NCBI GenBank assembly: GCA_018716285.1
Contig: DVKD01000049.1
Location: 1 to 42,810, forward strand
Length of the DNA stretch: 42,810 bases
Direction of reading: 5' to 3'
Origin: Candidatus Merdivicinus faecavium
Lineage (GTDB): Bacteria; Bacillota; Clostridia; Oscillospirales; Ruminococcaceae
Shown here: positions 24,326-32,156 of the stretch, piece after piece
Position numbering within the stretch: position 1 is the stretch's first letter
Layout of the letters: the number at the start of each line of letters is the position of its first letter
The notes under the pieces: generated by a model
The model's database searches: none
Seen by the model: only the letters and a program-made list of their open reading frames with translations
What the model was told of the DNA's origin: nothing
Translations under genes and position numbers: made by a program

Positions 24326-25195
24326 ATGAAATGGAACCGCCGCGTTCTGGAAGTTGCGGCAGACGCCGCTGTCGTGCTGCTCGGCACGATGATTTACGCC
24401 TCTGGCCTTTATTTCTTTATTGAGCCTTGCAATATGGCGCCCGGCGGCGCGAGCGGCATCGCCCTCATTATTTCCCACCTGACCGGACTGCCGGTCGGCC
24501 TGCTGACCGCGGCGATCAACGCGCCGCTTTTCCTGCTCGGCTACCGCTATATCGGCCGGGATTTTATGTGGAAAACCGTCCTTTCGGTCCTGAGCTTTAC
24601 GGTTTATTACGACTACGTCTTATCGTATTTCCCGGTCTATGAGGGGGAACCGCTTCTGTCCTGCCTCTTCGGCGGTGTGCTGTGGGGGATCGGGATCGGG
24701 CTGGTCTTTATGCGGGCCGGCTCGACCGGCGGGACGGACATCATCAACAAGATGATCCACCAGAAATATCCGCACATCCAGCTTGGCAAGGTGACCTTTG
24801 CGAGCGATGCCGTCATCATCCTCGCTTCTATTTTTGCCTTCGGCAGCCTGGAGTCGGGGCTTTACGCCATTGTCACCATCTTCGTCTGCACCCAGATCAT
24901 CGACGCCATCATTTATGGCGGAGACCGCGGCAAGCTGGTTTATATCTTTTCCCCCAAAAACGAGGAAATCTCAGGGCGGATCATGCAGAAACTCGACCGC
25001 GGCACCACCTTCCTGCGGGCTGTGGGCGGCTATACCGGCGCGGAACAGCGGGTGCTGATGTGCGCGGTGCGCCGGAATGAGTATTATGTCGTCAAGCGGC
25101 TGGTCCATGAAATCGACCCGTCGGCTTTTATGATCGCGGCCGATTCCTCCGAAGTGATGGGGGAGGGCTTCCTCCCTCTGGACGCGCACAAATAG
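24326..25195 (+). CDS. YitT family membrane protein (DUF161-DUF2179)
   Basis: A 289-residue membrane protein. Five to six hydrophobic spans cover residues about 8-185 ('VVLLGTMIYASGLYFFI', 'GGASGIALIISHLTGLPVG', 'GIGIGLVFMRAGSTGGTDII', 'YAIVTIFVCTQIIDAII'), then a soluble DUF2179 domain (about 195-285, 'GGYTGAEQRVLMCAVRRNEYYVV'). This is the YitT/YvjA architecture common in Firmicutes; the function is not established, transport being suspected. An AAGGAGG site precedes ATG 24326, 29 bp after mrnC. Confidence 0.92.
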   Translation: MKWNRRVLEVAADAAVVLLGTMIYASGLYFFIEPCNMAPGGASGIALIISHLTGLPVGLLTAAINAPLFLLGYRYIGRDFMWKTVLSVLSFTVYYDYVLSYFPVYEGEPLLSCLFGGVLWGIGIGLVFMRAGSTGGTDIINKMIHQKYPHIQLGKVTFASDAVIILASIFAFGSLESGLYAIVTIFVCTQIIDAIIYGGDRGKLVYIFSPKNEEISGRIMQKLDRGTTFLRAVGGYTGAEQRVLMCAVRRNEYYVVKRLVHEIDPSAFMIAADSSEVMGEGFLPLDAHK

Positions 25196-25210
25196 CGGCT
25201 TTTTGGCGGG

Positions 25211-25241
25211 CAAAACAAAAGGCCGGGGGAACTCCCCGGCC
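25211..25241 (-). terminator. Terminator of the minus-strand microprotein gene
   Basis: GGCCGGGG (25221-25228) pairs with CCCCGGCC (25234-25241). Read on the minus strand the hairpin is followed by TTTTGTTTTG, a proper U-tract; on the plus strand nothing T-rich follows. It therefore ends the minus-strand gene at 25264-25410. Confidence 0.82.
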
Positions 25242-25263
25242 GATTGCTGTCCGCGACGCGGCT

Positions 25264-25410
25264 TTATCTGCAGTTGGTCGCGTCGTGGCAGTTTTCTGCG
25301 GAATCCTTGCAGTTCTGCGCATTGTTTTTGGCAGAATTTTTGGCGTTCTGCACGTTCTGCATATTCTGTGCGTTCTTGCTGTTCTGGGTGGAATTTTGGG
25401 TGTTTTTCAT
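25264..25410 (-). CDS. 48-residue Asn/Gln-rich microprotein with three C-terminal cysteines
   Basis: Minus-strand ORF from ATG 25410 to TAA 25264. The product begins MKNTQNSTQNSKNAQNMQN, continues with more QN/KN units and ends CKDSAENCHDATNCR, giving C-x6-C-x5-C. Support: a strong AAAGGAG site 7 bases before the ATG on that strand, a dedicated terminator downstream, and a composition unlike a chance frame in G+C-rich DNA. There is no signal peptide or membrane span. Similar short Asn/Gln-rich ORFs appear in Clostridia, but I do not know a function; the cysteines could bind metal or form disulfides, and a spore-associated role is conceivable. It lies between convergent yitT and divergent rsmF-like genes. 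Confidence 0.7.
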   Translation of the reverse strand: MKNTQNSTQNSKNAQNMQNVQNAKNSAKNNAQNCKDSAENCHDATNCR

Positions 25411-25503
25411 GAGAATTCTCCTTTCATTTGCGGGATTCAAGGCTCCCGTTGTCGGTAGTATGCGCCGCGCCGCGGCGGGATATGCAAAGGCCAGGTGATT
25501 TTT

Positions 25504-26871
25504 TTGTCTGATGAGTATTTTTTTGAACGGGAACGGGCCTTGCTCGGGGAGCGGTTTGACACCCTCCACACCCCGCCCGGGAAGCAGGCGGCGCGCGGAC
25601 TGACCGTCAACACCCTCCGCTGCGCGCCGGAGCGCTTTGCGGCGGAAAGCGGGCTGCCGCTGACCCCCTCTCCCTTCTGCGGACAGGCCTTTCTGCTCCC
25701 GGAGGAAGCCTGTAAGCCCGGCCGGCACCCGTATCATCACGCAGGCGTTTTCTACGCGCAGGAGCCCTCCGCGGCGGCCCCCGCTCCGCGCCTTTCGGTC
25801 CGGCCCGGGATGAAGGTGCTCGACCTCTGCGCCGCGCCCGGCGGCAAGAGCAGCCAGCTCGCGGCCTTCCTGGCGGGGGAGGGGCTTCTGGTCAGCAACG
25901 AGTTCGCAGCTGCCCGCGCCCGCATCCTCGAAAGCAACCTCGAGCGGATGGGGGTCCGCAACGCCCTCATCCTGAACGAGTCCCCGGAGCGGATCGCGCA
26001 GGCTCTGCCCGGTTATTTCGACCGGGTGCTGGTCGACGCGCCCTGCTCGGGCGAGGGGATGTTCCGCAAGGAACCGCAGGCGGCCGCGCAGCACAGCGAG
26101 GCGCTCGTCAGGCGGTGTGCTGCGCTGGGCGCGGAGATCCTCGACGCGGCGGCCGAAACCCTCGCGCCGGGCGGGCTGCTCGTTTACTCGACCTGCACCT
26201 TCGCGCCGGAGGAGGACGAGGGGCAGGCGGCCGCCTTCCTGATGCGGCACCCGGAATTCTCGCTGTGCGACTGGGGGGAAGGCTACGGCAGCCCCGGCGA
26301 GCCAAACCGCTGCGGCGGCCTTCCTATCGCGGCGGAAAAGCTGCGGCGGATCTGGCCGTCCCAGGGGGGCGAGGGGCACTTCATGGCCTGCTTCCGGAAA
26401 GAGGGGGAGGCCATCCCCCTGCCGGAGCGCCCGCTGGCGTGCGGCGTGCGCTGCCCGGAATGGGAGGAGTTCGCCGCGCGGTATTTTCCGGATCTTGCCG
26501 GCAGCCCCATCCTGACAGAGGGCGGCCGGGTCTTTCTGCCCCCCGCTTTTCTGCCGCCCGCGGCGGAAAGGCTGCGGACGGTGCGGACAGGCGTCTTTGC
26601 CGGTACGGTCAAAAAAGGGCGGTTTGAGCCGGCCCACCACCTTTTCATGGCCTATGGGGCAGAGTGCGCAAACCGGGAACTGCTCTCCCTCGGCGACCCG
26701 CGGGTGGAGCAGTACCTCCAGGGGATGACCCTTCGGCCGGAAACGGCGGGGGAGGGCTGGTGCGCCGTCCTGATCGACGGCTTCCCGCTGGGGGGCGGCA
26801 AGGTGAGCGGCGGCGTCCTCAAAAACCACTATCCCAAAGGCCTGCGGCTGATGGGGAATCTTGCATTTTAG
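25504..26871 (+). CDS. RsmF/NSUN-type RNA m5C methyltransferase
   Basis: A 455-residue S-adenosylmethionine-dependent rRNA/tRNA cytosine-C5 methyltransferase of the NOL1/NOP2/Sun family. 'GVFYAQEPSA' and the SAM-binding 'VLDLCAAPGGKSSQLAAFL' are followed by 'VLVDAPCSGEGMFRKEP' (C181) and 'LVYSTCTFAPEEDEG' (C231), the two catalytic/release cysteines. The C-terminal third resembles the PUA-like/FAU-1-type RNA-binding extension of RsmF (YebU). A GTG at 25495 overlaps the AGGTGA ribosome site, so TTG 25504 (MSDEYFFERERALLG) is preferred and aligns with the family start. Target base not determined; 16S rRNA is likely by homology. Confidence 0.9.
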   Translation: MSDEYFFERERALLGERFDTLHTPPGKQAARGLTVNTLRCAPERFAAESGLPLTPSPFCGQAFLLPEEACKPGRHPYHHAGVFYAQEPSAAAPAPRLSVRPGMKVLDLCAAPGGKSSQLAAFLAGEGLLVSNEFAAARARILESNLERMGVRNALILNESPERIAQALPGYFDRVLVDAPCSGEGMFRKEPQAAAQHSEALVRRCAALGAEILDAAAETLAPGGLLVYSTCTFAPEEDEGQAAAFLMRHPEFSLCDWGEGYGSPGEPNRCGGLPIAAEKLRRIWPSQGGEGHFMACFRKEGEAIPLPERPLACGVRCPEWEEFAARYFPDLAGSPILTEGGRVFLPPAFLPPAAERLRTVRTGVFAGTVKKGRFEPAHHLFMAYGAECANRELLSLGDPRVEQYLQGMTLRPETAGEGWCAVLIDGFPLGGGKVSGGVLKNHYPKGLRLMGNLAF

Positions 26872-26889
26872 CCGGGTTTGTGCTATAAT
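26861..26889 (+). promoter_or_regulatory. Promoter of the GNAT gene at 26921
   Basis: TTGCAT (26861-26866), 17-bp spacer, perfect TATAAT (26884-26889). It overlaps the stop codon region of the methyltransferase gene. Confidence 0.75.
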
Positions 26890-26920
26890 ATATCGTTGGT
26901 GTCGAAACGGGGGATTTCGG

Positions 26921-27322
26921 ATGGCCATTGTTTATCGGGAAACCAAGGAATTTGCGGCGGATGAGATTGAGCGGCTCTTTTTGTCTGTGAACTGGGAGTC
27001 AGGGCGCTATCCCGACCGGATCGTGCGCGGGCTGCGCAATTCGTCTGCTGTTATCAGCGCCTGGGACGGCGATAAGCTGGTCGGACTGGTACGCGGGCTG
27101 GATGATGGGGAAACCGTCGCCTTTCTGCACTATCTTCTGGTTGACCCGGCCTATCAGGGGCTGCAGATCGGACGCGGGCTGATGGAGCGGATTCTGAACA
27201 AATACAGCGGCCTGCTCTATGTCAAAATCATGCCGTCCGACCCGAAGACGATCCCGTTTTACCGGAAATTCGGTTTTGTGCAGTATGAGAACTACTGCGC
27301 GATGGAAATGAAGCGGCTGTGA
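26921..27322 (+). CDS. GNAT family N-acetyltransferase
   Basis: A 133-residue single-domain acetyltransferase. 'LVGLVRGLDDGETVAFLHYLLVDPAYQGLQIGRGLMERIL' contains strand 4 and the acetyl-CoA pyrophosphate loop (Q-x-x-G-x-G), and 'PSDPKTIPFYRKFGFVQYENYCAMEMKRL' is the usual C-terminal Tyr-containing block ('FYRKFGF'). The acceptor substrate cannot be predicted. Longer in-frame starts would lie before the -10 box of its promoter, so ATG 26921 is used; the ribosome site (GGGGG, 26909-26913) is modest. Confidence 0.88.
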   Translation: MAIVYRETKEFAADEIERLFLSVNWESGRYPDRIVRGLRNSSAVISAWDGDKLVGLVRGLDDGETVAFLHYLLVDPAYQGLQIGRGLMERILNKYSGLLYVKIMPSDPKTIPFYRKFGFVQYENYCAMEMKRL

Positions 27323-27376
27323 GGCCGAATCGAACTGTGTTATTTTTTCCGCATGGAATTTTTTAGGAGGAGTATC

Positions 27377-28123
27377 ATGTCAGGACATTCCAAATGGAAC
27401 AACATCAAACGCAAAAAAGAAAAGACCGACGGCGCGAAGGCCAAGATTTTTACCAAGATCGGCCGTGAGATCGCAGTCGCAGTCAAGAGCGGCGGCGGCG
27501 ACCCCAACGTCAACGGCAAGCTCCGAGACCTGATCGCCAAGGCGAAGGCCAACAACGTCCCCAATGACAACATCGACCGCATCATCAAGAAGGCGATGGG
27601 AGACGGCGACAAGAACAACTATGAGACCATCACCTACGAGGGCTACGGCCCGAACGGCGTCGCGGTCATCGTCGAGTGCCTGACCGACAACCGCAACCGC
27701 ACCGCCGGCGACGTCCGCCACGTCTTCGACAAGTTCGGCGGAAACCTCGGCACCACCGGCTGCGTTTCCTTCGGCTTCAAGGAGAAGGGCGTTTTCGTCA
27801 TCAGCAACGAGGAGGGCGCCTACGACGAGGACAAGGTCATGGAGGACGTCATGGACGCCGGCGCCGACGATTTCACGATGGAGGACGAGATGGTGGAGAT
27901 CACCTGCGCCCCCGCCGATTTCTCCGCCGTCCTTTCCGCGCTGGAGGAGAAGGGGTACGCCTTCGAGACCGCCGAGGTCCAGATGGTCCCCGACAACTAT
28001 GTGAGCCTTTCCGACGAGGAATCGCTCAAGAAGATGAACCTCCTGCTCGAAAAGCTCGAGGACAATGACGATGTGCAGAACGTCTGGCACAACTGCGACA
28101 ACATTGACGACTACAACGGCTGA
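27377..28123 (+). CDS. YebC/PmpR family protein
   Basis: A 248-residue YebC-family protein. 'MSGHSKWNNIKRKKEKTDGAKAKIFTKIGREI' is the invariant N-terminus, 'YGPNGVAVIVECLTDNRNRTAGDVRH' and 'FGGNLGTTGCVSFGF' the core, and the acidic C-terminus is typical. Members were described as DNA-binding transcriptional regulators (PmpR), and some newer work links the family to translation, so the molecular role is open. TTAGGAGGAG (27363-27372) precedes ATG 27377. No promoter is visible in the short gap after the GNAT gene, so both may be cotranscribed. Confidence 0.95.
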   Translation: MSGHSKWNNIKRKKEKTDGAKAKIFTKIGREIAVAVKSGGGDPNVNGKLRDLIAKAKANNVPNDNIDRIIKKAMGDGDKNNYETITYEGYGPNGVAVIVECLTDNRNRTAGDVRHVFDKFGGNLGTTGCVSFGFKEKGVFVISNEEGAYDEDKVMEDVMDAGADDFTMEDEMVEITCAPADFSAVLSALEEKGYAFETAEVQMVPDNYVSLSDEESLKKMNLLLEKLEDNDDVQNVWHNCDNIDDYNG

Positions 28124-28146
28124 TCTTGCCGGCAAAATGTGTTTTG

Positions 28147-28188
28147 GCTGCGGCGCTTGCAGGAGGACTGTGGGCGCCGCAGCTTTTG
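28147..28188 (+). terminator. Rho-independent terminator after the YebC gene
   Basis: GCTGCGGCGC (28147-28156) pairs perfectly with GCGCCGCAGC (28174-28183), followed by TTTT. Confidence 0.82.
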
Positions 28189-28428
28189 CCTTGCAGGAGC
28201 TCCCGTCGGCAGAGAGTTCTCGCAGTTTTCCACAATTTGTAACAGTTTTTTGATAAATCGCCGCATATTCCACAGATTAATTTTTAAAAAGGGATTGTTT
28301 TTCGACGGAAAATATGATATAATAACATCAAATTGGGCTTTTTTCAAGTGATCTCCGCAGCTGTCCGGCATATGTTTGGCCGTTCAGAGCGGCAGATCCC
28401 GGCAAAACAAGAAAGGTTTGGTGGTTTT
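28189..28428 (+). promoter_or_regulatory. AT-rich promoter region of the membrane pyrophosphatase gene
   Basis: No gene is supported here. The promoter is TTGTTT (28295-28300), 17-bp spacer, TATAAT (28318-28323), with an extended TG (28315-28316). Transcription would start near 28330, leaving a leader of about 100 nt. A GAAAGG (28411-28416) lies 12 bases before the start codon. Confidence 0.7.
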
Positions 28429-30516
28429 ATGGAAACGCAGCTTCCCCTCTTTTACGGACTATCGTTTTTAACGGTTGTCCTGGCGTTCGCCTTTGCGGCG
28501 TACCTGTATTTGTGGGTGAAAAAGCAAAAGACGAGCAACGCCAAAATCGAAGAGGTATCTCAGCTTATCAAAGAAGGCGCCAACACCTTCATGAGGCGGG
28601 AATACAAGGTCCTGGCCAAATTTGCGGCAGTGGCGGCCGTGCTCATTCTGGTCTTCCTTCCCTCGCCGATCTGGAACGGCAATTTCGTGGATAACATCTC
28701 GATGGCGGTCGCGTATATCGCGGGCACGGTTTTGTCGGCTATCGCGGGCAAGATCGGCATCCTGGTTGCGACCCTCTCCAACGGGCGCACAGCGGAAAGC
28801 GCGCAGAAGGGCTTAAAGCCCGCCTTTCTCATCGGCTTCCGCGGCGGCGCGGTCATGGGGCTGCTGGTCGTGGGCTGCTCCCTGCTCGGTGTGGCGGCTG
28901 TCCTGATGATCACCGGCAATTCCAGCATCCTGCTCGGCTTCTCCTTCGGCGCCAGCTCCCTTGCGCTGTTTGCCAAAGCCGGCGGCGGCATCTTTACCAA
29001 AACCGCAGATGTTTCCGCAGACCTGACCGGCAAAGTCGAGCTGGGCATCCCCGAGGATGACCCGCGCAACCCTGCCGTCATCGCGGACAACGTCGGCGAT
29101 AACGTCGGCGACGTGGCCGGCATGGGCGCGGACCTCTTTGACTCCAACGTGGCGGCGATGGCTTCCGCTCTCGTTATCGCGCAGTCCCTTTCCGGCGGCG
29201 CGTACAACAACATCTCGATGGTCTTCTGCTATGCGATCCTCGGACTGTTCGCCTCCATCATCGGCATCGCGACGGCCAGAGTCGGGAAAAACGGCAATCC
29301 GACCCATGCGCTCAACTCCTCGACCTACGTCACGACCGCGATTTTCCTCGTCCTGACCGCCATAGCGACCGCGGTCTTTGAGGGCTTCTCCTGGCGCATC
29401 TGGGCGGCTTCCGCGGTCGGTCTGCTGGTCGGCGTCATCATCGGCATCACAACCGACTACTTCACCGACGACACCAAGCCGATCGTCCGCAAGGTGGCCC
29501 ACGCTTCCGGCTCCGGCCCCGCGTTTACCATCCTGTCCGGCATGTCCTACGGCTTCATCTCCGCCCTCCCCGCCATGGTGGGCATCGCGGTCTCCGCGCT
29601 GGTCGCCTACCAGATCTGCGCCCCGATGGGCGAGGGCTACGCCATCTTCGGCATCTCAATGGCGGCGGTCGGGATGCTCTCCATCGTCGGGATGATTATT
29701 TCCAACGACGCGTACGGCCCCATCGTCGACAATGCCCGCGGCCTCGCGGAAATGGGCGGCCTGGGCGAGGAGACCATCCGCACGGCGGATGAGCTCGACA
29801 GCGCCGGCAACACGGTCAAAGCTGTCACCAAAGGCTTCTCCATCGGCGCGGCCGGCCTGACCGTCATCTCGCTGCTGGGCGCCTTTATGTCCGAGGCGAA
29901 CGCCGCGCTGGCTGCCGCCGGACGGGAGCTGATCACCGGCTTTGACATCATGTCCCCGATGGTCTTCTTCGGCGTCCTCATCGGCGCTGCGATCCCCGCC
30001 GTCTTCTCCGCCATGCTGATCCTGGGCGTCGACAAGAACGCGCAGCGGATGGTGCAGGAGATCCACCGCCAGTTCAACACCATTAAGGGCCTGCGCGAGG
30101 GCGTGGAAGGCGTCAAGCCGGAATACGGCAAGTGCATCGGCATCGCCACCTCCGGCGCGCTGCGGGAACTGATCCCCGCCGGCCTGATGAGCATCGCGGC
30201 GACCCTGGTCGTCGGCTTTATCGGCGGCCCGCTGGCAATCGGCGGCTTCCTGCTCGGCAACATCGTCAGCGGCCTGCTGATCGCCCTGTTCATGTCCAAC
30301 TCGGGCGGCCTGTGGGATAATTCCAAGAAGTACATCGAATCCGGCGAGGAAGGCGGCAAGGGCAGCGAGGCCCACAAGGCCGCTGTCATAGGCGACACCG
30401 TCGGCGACCCCTTCAAGGATACCGCCGGGCCCTCCATCAACACCCAGATCACCGTCGTCTCCCTGGTGGCCTCCCTCCTGTCGACCCTGTTTGTTATGTT
30501 CTCCATCTTCCATTGA
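28429..30516 (+). CDS. hppA: Membrane-bound proton-pumping pyrophosphatase
   Basis: A 695-residue integral membrane pyrophosphatase with about 16 hydrophobic spans, which couples PPi hydrolysis to ion export. The active-site motifs are 'DVSADLTGKVELGIPEDDP' (usual GADLVGKVE here SADLTGKVE), 'RNPAVIADNVGDNVGDVAGM' and the C-terminal 'GDTVGDPFKDTAGPSIN'. K464 and T467 in 'GNTVKAVTKGF' occupy the two positions (460 and 463 in the Carboxydothermus enzyme) where Lys and Thr mark K+-independent pumps, which are H+ pumps. ATG 28429 is chosen because the longer in-frame TTG start overlaps the transcription start. Monocistronic, with its own promoter and terminator. Confidence 0.95.
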   Translation: METQLPLFYGLSFLTVVLAFAFAAYLYLWVKKQKTSNAKIEEVSQLIKEGANTFMRREYKVLAKFAAVAAVLILVFLPSPIWNGNFVDNISMAVAYIAGTVLSAIAGKIGILVATLSNGRTAESAQKGLKPAFLIGFRGGAVMGLLVVGCSLLGVAAVLMITGNSSILLGFSFGASSLALFAKAGGGIFTKTADVSADLTGKVELGIPEDDPRNPAVIADNVGDNVGDVAGMGADLFDSNVAAMASALVIAQSLSGGAYNNISMVFCYAILGLFASIIGIATARVGKNGNPTHALNSSTYVTTAIFLVLTAIATAVFEGFSWRIWAASAVGLLVGVIIGITTDYFTDDTKPIVRKVAHASGSGPAFTILSGMSYGFISALPAMVGIAVSALVAYQICAPMGEGYAIFGISMAAVGMLSIVGMIISNDAYGPIVDNARGLAEMGGLGEETIRTADELDSAGNTVKAVTKGFSIGAAGLTVISLLGAFMSEANAALAAAGRELITGFDIMSPMVFFGVLIGAAIPAVFSAMLILGVDKNAQRMVQEIHRQFNTIKGLREGVEGVKPEYGKCIGIATSGALRELIPAGLMSIAATLVVGFIGGPLAIGGFLLGNIVSGLLIALFMSNSGGLWDNSKKYIESGEEGGKGSEAHKAAVIGDTVGDPFKDTAGPSINTQITVVSLVASLLSTLFVMFSIFH

Positions 30517-30531
30517 GATCCGGAGAAGCAA

Positions 30532-30565
30532 AACCCCTGCGGCTCGCATACCGGCCGCAGGGGTT
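30532..30565. terminator. Terminator between hppA and the convergent GH20 gene
   Basis: AACCCCTGCGGC (30532-30543) pairs perfectly with GCCGCAGGGGTT (30554-30565). The plus side is followed by CCGTTTATTT, and the minus side by a short TTTTGC, so it may serve both convergent genes. Confidence 0.78.
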
Positions 30566-30599
30566 CCGTTTATTTGGTACTGTTTTTGAGTGGAGGACA

Positions 30600-31688
30600 C
30601 TACTTCCGCAGATATTTGGCCGTCGGCTCGATTTCGCGGATGCTCGCCCCGACCTGAACGGTGTGCGGGGCGGAGAGGCTTTCGTCCGGGGCGGTCCCTT
30701 CCATGCCGGCGATGATCTCGTCAATGCCTTCCGCCGAGAGGGGAGTCCAGTGGGTAAAGAGGATGCCGCCGACTTTGCCGGGCCAGTGGTACTTGTTTCC
30801 GAGATAGATGTACTCGGTGCAGTATTTCCAGAACTCCTTATTGCACTCCACCCGGAAACCCATGCAGGGGATGACGGTGAAGCCGCCTTTCATGAATTGT
30901 TCCACCGAAGGGAAGTTGAAAGCGGAATGCTCATAGTGCCAGTCGCAGATGACGATGTCGCGGGTCACCTCGTCGGTCCGGTCAAAAGCGGGGTAGATGC
31001 CGAAGCGGTCCGCCTCCCACATGCCGATGCCGAGCTTCTGCGCGTCCAGCAGCCGGTCGCCCCACATCATCATCTGGATGCCTTTTTCGGCCAGATGGTC
31101 GTGCAGGATCTTGACGGTGCGGGCAAACAGGGCGGCAGGGTCCTTGCCGGCGCAGCGCGGGCAGGTCTCGGCCGCAATGTCAAAGACCTCATCCAGGCCG
31201 ACATGGACGGTGTCGGCGCCTAAAGCCTCGATGATCTCGTCCATCATGGGGAAGAAGTAGTCGTAAATGCCGTCGTTTGACGGGCACCAGGTATAGACGT
31301 ACAGGTCCGGCCAGGTCGCGTCGTCCGGCAGGCGTTTTGTTTCCAGAAACTCCGGGTGCTCGCGGAAAAGAGGCCAGGGGCCTGTCCCAAAGGGGGAATT
31401 CTCCGACTGGTCGGACTGGTGGCTGAGGCTCTGGATCAGGGGAATGGGCTTGATGCCGCAGCGGCGGCAGGCGGCTGCGATCGCCTGCAGGTCTTCGTAG
31501 GTTACGGTGCCGGTCGCGTACTGCGGAAAGCAGCGGTAAGCGTAACCGGGGTTCAGTTCGATGATGACCGCGTTAAAATCCATAGGGGCCAGATGATTTT
31601 CAATAAAGTCAATCAGTTTTCCCACAGCGTTGTGGTCGCCGATCCGGGCGTGGAAGCCCACAAAGGGTTTCGTGAAATCCAGTGCCAT
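30600..31688 (-). CDS. Family 20 glycoside hydrolase (beta-N-acetylhexosaminidase-like), cytoplasmic
   Basis: A 362-residue TIM-barrel protein without signal peptide. 'YTWCPSNDGIYDYFFPMMDEII' and 'VHVGLDEVFD' are GH20-type; D166-E167 match the conserved Asp-Glu pair in which Glu is the acid/base and Asp orients the substrate N-acetyl group. 'MMMWGDRLLDAQ' and 'DWHYEHSAFNFPS' are also typical. The auxiliary N-terminal GH20b domain is absent, as in several intracellular members. Predicted to remove terminal beta-GlcNAc or GalNAc from imported oligosaccharides. On the minus strand, AAGGAGG precedes the ATG (31688). Divergent from a sugar importer operon, which suggests joint function. Confidence 0.83.
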   Translation of the reverse strand: MALDFTKPFVGFHARIGDHNAVGKLIDFIENHLAPMDFNAVIIELNPGYAYRCFPQYATGTVTYEDLQAIAAACRRCGIKPIPLIQSLSHQSDQSENSPFGTGPWPLFREHPEFLETKRLPDDATWPDLYVYTWCPSNDGIYDYFFPMMDEIIEALGADTVHVGLDEVFDIAAETCPRCAGKDPAALFARTVKILHDHLAEKGIQMMMWGDRLLDAQKLGIGMWEADRFGIYPAFDRTDEVTRDIVICDWHYEHSAFNFPSVEQFMKGGFTVIPCMGFRVECNKEFWKYCTEYIYLGNKYHWPGKVGGILFTHWTPLSAEGIDEIIAGMEGTAPDESLSAPHTVQVGASIREIEPTAKYLRK

Positions 31689-31729
31689 GTCGATTCCTCC
31701 TTACGTCAATTGGTTGAATATCCACTGAG

Positions 31730-31752
31730 AATTCCTGCAAAATGCAGGAATT
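31730..31752. promoter_or_regulatory. 23-bp perfect palindrome, probable operator of the GH20 gene
   Basis: Left arm AATTCCTGCA (31730-31739), centre AAA, right arm TGCAGGAATT (31743-31752). It lies between the -10 box and the ribosome site of the minus-strand gene, at the predicted transcription start, an ideal repressor position. No regulator gene is adjacent. Confidence 0.72.
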
Positions 31753-31760
31753 TACTTATT

Positions 31761-31788
31761 ATTATAACAAAATTTGCGGTGAAGTCAA
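31761..31788 (-). promoter_or_regulatory. Promoter of the GH20 gene
   Basis: Read on the minus strand: TTGACT (31788 to 31783), 16-bp spacer, perfect TATAAT (31766 to 31761). The start point falls in the palindromic operator. Confidence 0.78.
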
Positions 31789-32156
31789 TCTCTTTTGCAT
31801 GGTTTTGGAGATAAAATCTGTTAAGATCTTATTACAAGCTGCTTTGCTTTTTTCACTTGAATGAAATCCAAAATATTAACTTCGGATGCAGTTTGTGACA
31901 ATAAATTACAAATTGATAGCATTTTATGTGGGGTTTCAATATTTATTTCATTTTTTCTTCGATACGTCTTGACTTTTTTTCTGTTTTATGATATATTTTA
32001 TACAAAGAAGAGAGAGGTAGCAATGGCGTTACAATTTAATGTTTTGTAGCGCCGTTTCTTATTATTTTGTTGCTTAATGTGTCTGGCAGGATTTTGGCTG
32101 GTGCGCTGTGCTGGTTTTATGTCAGAGCATAATATTTTGAAAGAGGGTATCGTTTT
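31789..32156 (+). promoter_or_regulatory. AT-rich leader region of the sugar importer operon
   Basis: A strong promoter, TTGACT (31969-31974), 17-bp spacer, TATATT (31992-31997) with extended TG, drives the operon. In the leader, AGAGAGAGG precedes an 8-codon frame, MALQFNVL (32023-32049), which overlaps a hairpin formed by GGCGTTACAA (32025-32034) and TTGTAGCGCC (32044-32053). The following 100 nt show nothing recognisable before the permease start. Upstream of the promoter the DNA is featureless A+T-rich sequence. Confidence 0.65.

Noticed and set aside
25264-26928. Long minus-strand open frame of 554 codons opposite the RsmF-like gene
   Set aside because: Most of it is the G+C-driven shadow of the methyltransferase gene, with no domain or plausible composition. 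Only its last 48 codons (25264-25410), with their own ribosome site, are kept.
28226-28274. Two DnaA-box-like sequences, TTTTCCACA and TATTCCACA
   Set aside because: They have one and two mismatches to TTATCCACA, there are only two, and no replication gene or AT-rich unwinding array is linked. Not an origin.
28333-28428. Longer pyrophosphatase start at TTG 28333
   Set aside because: It coincides with the predicted transcription start and adds a non-hydrophobic stretch foreign to the family.
31861-32049. 62-codon hydrophobic frame upstream of the importer operon
   Set aside because: It contains the -35 and -10 boxes of the operon promoter, has no ribosome site, and its hydrophobicity follows from T-rich promoter DNA.
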